A stretch of DNA of 64,000 nt from Myxococcus stipitatus DSM 14675. Lineage in GTDB: Bacteria; Myxococcota; Myxococcia; Myxococcales; Myxococcaceae. The stretch lies in the NCBI RefSeq assembly GCF_000331735.1, contig NC_020126.1, positions 1,922,001 through 1,986,000 of the forward strand. The letters run 5' to 3'. This document shows, piece after piece, positions 59,530 through 64,000 of this stretch (within the stretch, counting starts at the first letter, position 1; each line of letters starts with the position of its first letter). Made by a program: the position numbers and the translations under genes. Below the pieces are notes generated by a model that was given only the letters and a program-made list of their open reading frames with translations, did no database searches and was not told the DNA's origin.

Positions 59530-60007
59530 ATCCTTGCCACCCAGGCTCCGCGAAGCATCGCCCTGCCAAGGTCGAATGACCTGATTCCCAGCGACGGAAT
59601 CACCTGGAGGAGTGGGGTAGGAAGCCCGCGGGCCGCGCCCGTCGGGTGCATGGAGAGAATGGCCGCCGGACGCACGTTGGCCAGCCGGGCCAGCTTCAGC
59701 TCCGCCAGCCTGTCTTCCGCTTCGGCCTTCACCCGTGACCTCCTCATGGAGGAGGTGCGCTTCGTCCCCGCTCCCGAGAGATAGACAAGGCTTGCGTCAG
59801 GGCTCTCATGCCCTCGCGATGGGCGAAGTCCGACCCGGAGAGTTCGCGGAGCCTGGTGTGGGCGATGCCCAGGGGACGGCGCGTGATGGACCGGACCTCT
59901 GACCCACCGGGGGCCGCAAGGCAGGCCTGGATGGCACCCTGGCCCGCGGTGCCCGTCGAGCCGAAGACGACCACGATGTGCCCCTTGCGGGTCGGGTCTT
60001 GAGTCAT
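59530..60007 (-). pseudogene. Broken NAD-dependent epimerase/oxidoreductase gene
   Basis: The N-terminal part (from the ATG at 60007) reads GHIVVVFGSTGTAGQGAIQA and SEVRSITRRPLGIAHTRLRE. The C-terminal part (59747 to ~59530) reads KAEAEDRLAELKLARLANVR, then PAAILSMHPTGAARGLP and FDLGRAMLRGAW. These fit the two ends of an NAD(P)-binding epimerase-like enzyme. The middle is deleted and the two parts are in different frames. The small space 59381-59529 has no gene. Confidence 0.75.
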
Positions 60008-60092
60008 GGGGCTCCTGATGTCGAGGCCCCCTGATGCAGCGGCCGGATTGGGGAAGGGCCGGGACACCCTTCCCCTGTGCCCAGGATGCTGT

Positions 60093-62075
60093 CTACTTCG
60101 CCGTGCCGCCGGATTGGCGGACGACGGCGCTGGAGCCCGGCACGCGCCCTTCTTTTGGCAGCGGCTCCAGCCTGCCCCCGAGGTGCCGCGCCAGGAAGGA
60201 CTCTACGCGCGCGTGGTAGTCCAGATTGTTCTCGGGCCGATAGAAGCCATGGCCTTCGTCGGGATAGAGCACATACGTCACGTCACGCCCGGCCTTCTCC
60301 ATCGCGGACACCATCTGCTCGGACTCCGCCTGCTTCACCCTCGGGTCGTTCGCTCCCTGCGCCACGAGCAAGGGGATGCGAATCTTGTCCACGGAGAAGA
60401 CGGGCGAGGTGGCTCGGAGCCGCTCCTGCTCGGCCGGGTCCTCCACGTCGCCCACTCGCTGGGCATACGAGCCTCGGATGACTTGCCACTGCGGTGGGAA
60501 GGACTTCAGGAACGTGAAGAGGTTGGAGATGCCAAAGGCATCCACCGCGCAGCGGTACACCGAGGGGCTGAAGGCCGCGCCCGCGAGCGCCGCGTAGCCG
60601 CCGTAGGAGCTGCCCATGATGGCGACGCGCGAGGCATCCACCTGGCCCTCCTTCACCGCCCACGCCACCGTGTCCTCCAGGTCGTCGTTCATCGCGCGGC
60701 CCCACTGGCGGTTGCCCGCGTTGAGGAAGGCCTTTCCCAGCCCCGCGGAAGAGCGGAAGTTGACCTGGAGCACCGCGTAGCCCCGGTTCGCCAGCCACTG
60801 CACCTCCGGGCTGAATCGCCAGGTGTCTCGCGTCCATGGGCCGCCATGCACCAGCAGCACCGTGGGAAGCGGACCCTCCGGTGCGTCCACGGGTCGTGTC
60901 AGGTAGCCCGTCAGCGTCAGCCCGTCGCGGGACTTCAGCTGGAAGGGCTTCATCCGGGCCAGCGGCGCCTGTTCCAGCGAGGGCTGGTTGGAGAAGAGCA
61001 GCTCGGCGCGGCGGGTGGACCGGTCGTAGGTGTAGTAGCGCAGGGGCGCGGCGTCCTGCTCGAAGGCCACCACCCACCGGCGGTCCGCGCGGTCGCGGCT
61101 GACCAGGGAGAAGTCTCCGTCGCCCATTCGGCCCAGGACCTCGAAGTCCTCGCGCAGGCTCGGGTCCAGCACCTTCCACCGCACGTGGCCGTCGGTGTTG
61201 AAGGCCACGGCCTGGACCACCTTGCGCTCGGGGTGGAAGAGGACGTCGAACACGTCAGAGCCCGCGTCTTCCGCGAGCACCTTCTCCGCGCCCGTGCGCA
61301 GCACCCGCTCCACCACGCGCGAGGTGTTGGAGCCGTGCGGACTCTTCAGGTAGACCTTCGCGCCGTCGCGCGAGAAGCCGATGAACCCCATGTACTGGGG
61401 GAAGACGTTCTCCCGCAGGGGCACCTCCAACAGCGTCCGCCAGGGGGTGCGCGGGGAGTCTCGAACGCGCAGCACGGTGGTGCCGTCTGGCTTCTGCGCC
61501 AGCGCTCCGCGCACGTCCAGCTTCGCGTCCGCCGTCCAGGTCATCACGTCGCCCGGGTCCTGCGTGTCGAGCGTGATGGCGCCGGTGTCGAGCGACACGC
61601 GGTAGATGTCCGAGCTCGTGCGCGCTCGGAGGTTCATCGTCACCAGGAGCTCTCGCGGCGTGGTGGGAGAGGACTCCAGCATTCGGGCGCGGATGCCCTG
61701 GAACGGGGTCAGGTCGCGCACCACGCCCGTCGAGAGGTCGGCGGCGTAGACATGGGTGTTCTCATCCCCGTCGGAGTCCTGCGGGTAGAGGAGGGTGCGC
61801 GAGTCCTGCGACCACTCGTAGTACCGGACGCCCCGCTGAGGTTCCTTCGTGACGGCGCGGGTGTCGTCCTGGCCTTGCAGCGTCCGCACCCAGACCTGCA
61901 TGACGCCCTTCGTATCGGGCGCGACCCAGGCCAGCTTCTCTCCGTCCGGCGACAGTGTGGGTTTGTCCCGGACGGCGTTGCCGAACAACAGCGTTCGAGG
62001 AATCACGGGCGGCGATTCCGCCAGCGCGGGTACGGCCCACAGCATCAACACCATCACCCCACGGTGCAGCAGCAT
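60093..62075 (-). CDS. Secreted S9 prolyl oligopeptidase-family peptidase
   Basis: The 660-residue protein starts at the ATG at 62075 (GGGAGAC upstream; signal peptide about 1-19, ending LAESP). Residues ~40-390 form a WD40-like beta-propeller (SPDGEKLAW, WSQDSRTLLYPQD). The C-terminal alpha/beta-hydrolase domain has Ser in MGSSYGGYAAL, Asp in GANDPRVKQ and His in DEGHGFY. This is the layout of dipeptidyl- or acylaminoacyl-peptidases. It probably hydrolyses short peptides in the periplasm or outside. It is monocistronic. Confidence 0.94.
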   Translation of the reverse strand: MLLHRGVMVLMLWAVPALAESPPVIPRTLLFGNAVRDKPTLSPDGEKLAWVAPDTKGVMQVWVRTLQGQDDTRAVTKEPQRGVRYYEWSQDSRTLLYPQDSDGDENTHVYAADLSTGVVRDLTPFQGIRARMLESSPTTPRELLVTMNLRARTSSDIYRVSLDTGAITLDTQDPGDVMTWTADAKLDVRGALAQKPDGTTVLRVRDSPRTPWRTLLEVPLRENVFPQYMGFIGFSRDGAKVYLKSPHGSNTSRVVERVLRTGAEKVLAEDAGSDVFDVLFHPERKVVQAVAFNTDGHVRWKVLDPSLREDFEVLGRMGDGDFSLVSRDRADRRWVVAFEQDAAPLRYYTYDRSTRRAELLFSNQPSLEQAPLARMKPFQLKSRDGLTLTGYLTRPVDAPEGPLPTVLLVHGGPWTRDTWRFSPEVQWLANRGYAVLQVNFRSSAGLGKAFLNAGNRQWGRAMNDDLEDTVAWAVKEGQVDASRVAIMGSSYGGYAALAGAAFSPSVYRCAVDAFGISNLFTFLKSFPPQWQVIRGSYAQRVGDVEDPAEQERLRATSPVFSVDKIRIPLLVAQGANDPRVKQAESEQMVSAMEKAGRDVTYVLYPDEGHGFYRPENNLDYHARVESFLARHLGGRLEPLPKEGRVPGSSAVVRQSGGTAK

Positions 62076-62282
62076 CGAGTCTCCCAGCGGCGGCGTCCTT
62101 CGGGACGAAAAAGCAGCGTCACGCGGCCTGAACACCCATCGGGGCTGCCTATTTCTCACTCCTGCTTGTCCTGGGGGCGTCGGTCGGGTCCACCGGTCAG
62201 CGCAGGCCCGTCGCGTCAGGGCGTGAGTGGACTCGGTGCGCGTGCGGCCGCGATGAGCGGACGCACGGGTGTGAGAGAGGGA

Positions 62283-62353
62283 AGCGGGTGACGGGATTCG
62301 AATCCACGCCACCCGCTCGAGATGCGGATGCTCTTCCCCTGGGCTACGGAGGC
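62283..62353 (-). tRNA. tRNA-like sequence, anticodon CTC (Glu), eroded copy
   Basis: Laid out with exactly the same element lengths as the tRNA-like genes at 30569 and 30718 (71 bases): D-region TAGCCC-AGGGGAA-GAGC, anticodon arm TCCGC-ATCTCGA-GCGGG (anticodon CTC). The T-stem has one mismatch and two G-U pairs, and the acceptor stem pairs in only three of seven positions. It is homologous to 30569-30639, including the flank TTGTCTGCCAT. It is probably non-functional. Confidence 0.5.
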
Positions 62354-62400
62354 GTGTTGTCTGCCATTTCCGCTGAGCGCGGCGGACCTCGTGCCGTCAG

Positions 62401-62465
62401 GGGGACGCTGTGCGTTGAATCCAGCGGGCCCTGAAGGGCTCGGGCTCTCCAGGCCCGTGCGTCTT
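62401..62465 (-). tRNA. Class II tRNA-like sequence, anticodon GGA (Ser), eroded
   Basis: Homologous to the sequence at 30817-30892. The anticodon arm CGGGC-CTGGAGA-GCCCG reads GGA (Ser), and a long variable arm can form GCCC-TTCA-GGGC. The T-stem is broken in two positions and the 5' half is missing. It is likely a relic. Confidence 0.4.
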
Positions 62466-62611
62466 CCTTCTTCAGGGTGCAGCGCAGGAGGCGGTGCGAG
62501 TGCGGGGCCGCGGGTCGTTCTCCTCCGCGTGGAGGCACCAGCGGCGGAACGAAGTGGCCGGCCGGGTTCTGGGCATGACGTGATGACCCGAATGGGGGAG
62601 AGTTCGTTGTC

Positions 62612-62980
62612 ATGCGCAACGTCTCGATGCCCGCCCTGCTTCTCTCGATACTTGCCGTGGGCATCACCATGGCCGTGGCTGGAGCGTGGGGAATGGGAAT
62701 GACGCGCGTCCGCGTCATCAATGCGTCCGAACGTGAGCTGCGGAGCTTGGAGGTGAAGTTCCCGGGACGCGTATGCCATTACGAGAAGGTCGCCCTTCAA
62801 GCCGAAGTCCGGTGCGAGGGGCGGGCGGACCGGGATGGGTACGTCGAGGTCTCGTATCGTCTGGGGGAAGGGGCAGCGCAGCACGTCGTTTCGAAGGAGT
62901 ACGTCAGTCCCTCGATGGGATGGCGAGGCTCCCTGCTGCTGCGGCCCGATGGAAGCCTCGACGCCACCGAGTCTCGGTAG
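62612..62980 (+). CDS. Small exported protein of unknown function
   Basis: The 122-residue protein has an N-terminal hydrophobic segment (about 8-28; LLLSILAVGITMAVAGAWGM), either signal or anchor. A small beta-rich domain (about 32-120; RVRVINASERELRSLEVKFP) contains two cysteines. No family is recognised. It lies just downstream of the eroded tRNA cluster; its own upstream region (62466-62611) shows no feature. Confidence 0.65.
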   Translation: MRNVSMPALLLSILAVGITMAVAGAWGMGMTRVRVINASERELRSLEVKFPGRVCHYEKVALQAEVRCEGRADRDGYVEVSYRLGEGAAQHVVSKEYVSPSMGWRGSLLLRPDGSLDATESR

Positions 62981-63172
62981 CTCCCGCGCGACCCTCTCCC
63001 CTCGGAGACTCTCGAGCCACGCGCTGCGCTCTTGAACGCGCAGGACGAACCGTGTGCGAGACATCCCCACGCGTGTGGCCTGCTCACCGACGGCCCCGAT
63101 TCGAGCGGCCTTGCTTCTTCTGGTCGCTGTCATAGGACGTCAACCCCACCGCTGACGAAGAAGGACTCAACC

Positions 63173-63478
63173 ATGGTCGTGGAGTACATCCGTTATGACG
63201 TCCCCACCGAGCGGGCCGGAGCGTTTCTCGAGGCCTACCACCACGCGGGGGAGCATCTGCGCGCCTCACCTCATTGCCTGCGCTACGAAGTGAGCCGAGG
63301 CGTCGAGGAGCCGCACCACTTCATCGTCCGCATCGAGTGGGACTCCGAAGAGGGACACCTCCAGGGGTTTCGTCGGAGCCTCGAGTTCCGGAAGTTCTTC
63401 GAGCTCGTGAAGCCCTTCGTCTCCGACATCCAGGAGATGAAGCACTATCGCGTCGAGAGCGCATGGGGCCGCCCCTGA
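63173..63478 (+). CDS. Antibiotic biosynthesis monooxygenase (ABM)-like protein
   Basis: The 101-residue protein has the dimeric alpha/beta-barrel (ABM) pattern: VVEYIRYDVPTERAGAFLEA, CLRYEVSRGVEEPHHFIVRI and FRRSLEFRKFFELVKPFV. Members include monooxygenases and heme/small-molecule-binding proteins. The ATG at 63173 has AAGGA upstream; the frame is open earlier without a sensible start. The substrate is unknown. The gap 62981-63172 has no gene. Confidence 0.85.
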   Translation: MVVEYIRYDVPTERAGAFLEAYHHAGEHLRASPHCLRYEVSRGVEEPHHFIVRIEWDSEEGHLQGFRRSLEFRKFFELVKPFVSDIQEMKHYRVESAWGRP

Positions 63479-63614
63479 GCACCCCGCCTCCGTTGGATTG
63501 ACCTGCTTTTTGTGAGGCATATATCGTCGCTTCTCCGGCGGCCCGGCATCCCCGGAGAAGCTCGCGTGAGGGGATGCGACCTGCCGTGTCCACGGCGACA
63601 GCGAGGAGGGGGCG

Positions 63615-64000
63615 ATGCATCCGAGCCGTTCCAGTGCAGGTGCCCTCGCGGCCACGCTCGCGCTCATCTGCGTCGCCTGTTCGAGCGAACCGCCCGAGCG
63701 CCCGCCCTCGAGACCGCCGAGCCTGATGGCCATCGGCCCGCCCCCCGCGCCCGCGCCACCTCCTCCTGAGCCCGCCACACCCGCCCCACCGACGCCGGCC
63801 GCGCAGGTGCCTCCTCCCGCGTCAGCGCCCGAGCCCTCGCTGCTGCTCTCCGACCCCGCGGAGCTCATCCTCCTGGAGCAGCAGGGGCTGTCCTTCGGCC
63901 AGCAGCTCGGCGCACCCGCCGAAGATGCACAGCGTCTCCTCGACTCGCCACGGTATGCGTCCTTCGTCTCCGTCATCGAGCGAGACCTCGCGGAGCTCTC
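63615..64000 (+). CDS. Proline-rich lipoprotein (truncated at window end)
   Basis: The first 128 codons are present, with no stop before the window ends. A lipoprotein signal (lipobox VAC, Cys22) leads to a long Pro/Ala-rich linker (about 26-75). A helical domain then begins (LLLSDPAELILLEQQGLSFG). The start ATG is preceded by GAGGAGGGGG. The family cannot be judged from the visible part. Confidence 0.75.
   Translation, partial: MHPSRSSAGALAATLALICVACSSEPPERPPSRPPSLMAIGPPPAPAPPPPEPATPAPPTPAAQVPPPASAPEPSLLLSDPAELILLEQQGLSFGQQLGAPAEDAQRLLDSPRYASFVSVIERDLAEL

Noticed and set aside
60006..62291. Large plus-strand frame antisense to the S9 peptidase
   Set aside because: No motifs and Arg/His-rich composition; the peptidase on the other strand is complete.

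Overview
The base composition, codon use and gene families point to a myxobacterium (Myxococcota, probably suborder Cystobacterineae). The window has very high GC and many secreted lipoproteins. It carries a Ser/Thr kinase with TPRs, an FHA-domain sigma-54 activator, Cys-rich CGDG/CDDGN (DUF4215-type) repeats, a fibro-slime-like domain, RCC1 and FG-GAP propellers, several secreted peptidases and a KASIII-based biosynthetic operon. No rRNA, CRISPR array, phage module or replication origin was seen. The species is not determined.

Layout. 0.8-4.1 kb: an overlapping operon of ECF sigma factor, zinc-finger anti-sigma-like membrane protein and caspase-fold protein, bracketed by IS256-type fragments and followed by an IS66 relic. 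5-7.3 kb: AraC regulator, small secreted protein, Fe(II)/2-oxoglutarate dioxygenase. 7.8-9.6 kb: Cys-rich secreted protein plus coupled lipoprotein. 9.7-12.1 kb: broken SDR, TPR protein, a gene fragment. 12.3-13.4 kb: YopT/AvrPphB-like cysteine protease. 13.5-27.7 kb: one probable functional block. An FHA/sigma-54 activator lies at one end and a Ser/Thr kinase at the other. Between them is a six-gene operon of exported proteins: an unknown beta-rich protein, a vitellogenin-like/HEAT protein, a Hint-domain protein, an alanine/proline-rich anchored protein, a subtilisin and a 14-repeat RCC1 protein. 28-31 kb: Cys-rich lipoprotein, zinc metalloprotease, and a cluster of compact tRNAs. 31-39.4 kb: ordinary accessory genes (HEAT protein, alpha/beta hydrolase, VOC protein, two AraC regulators, HExxH lipoprotein, DUF1993, GNAT).

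40-51 kb: two paralogous HExxH lipoproteins (M57-like) with different C-terminal modules lie on either side of a seven-gene biosynthetic operon. That operon encodes an MDR oxidoreductase, a left-handed beta-helix acyltransferase, two KASIII enzymes, an ACP, an SDR and an acyl-activating ligase. Decayed copies of the metalloprotease lie just downstream of each paralog. 51-55 kb: NlpC/P60 lipoprotein and a large Cys-rich/fibro-slime protein. 55-60 kb: SdpI/SdpR-like pair with a clear operator, NmrA-like reductase with SGNH hydrolase, divergent LysR, and a decayed epimerase. 60-64 kb: S9 peptidase, a second, eroded copy of the tRNA cluster, small proteins and a truncated lipoprotein.

The best candidates for undescribed biology are the kinase/exported-protein/FHA-activator block, the double-KASIII operon, the YopT-like protease, the sigma/anti-sigma/caspase operon and the duplicated compact tRNA cluster. 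All functional statements rest on reading motifs by eye; no database search was run.
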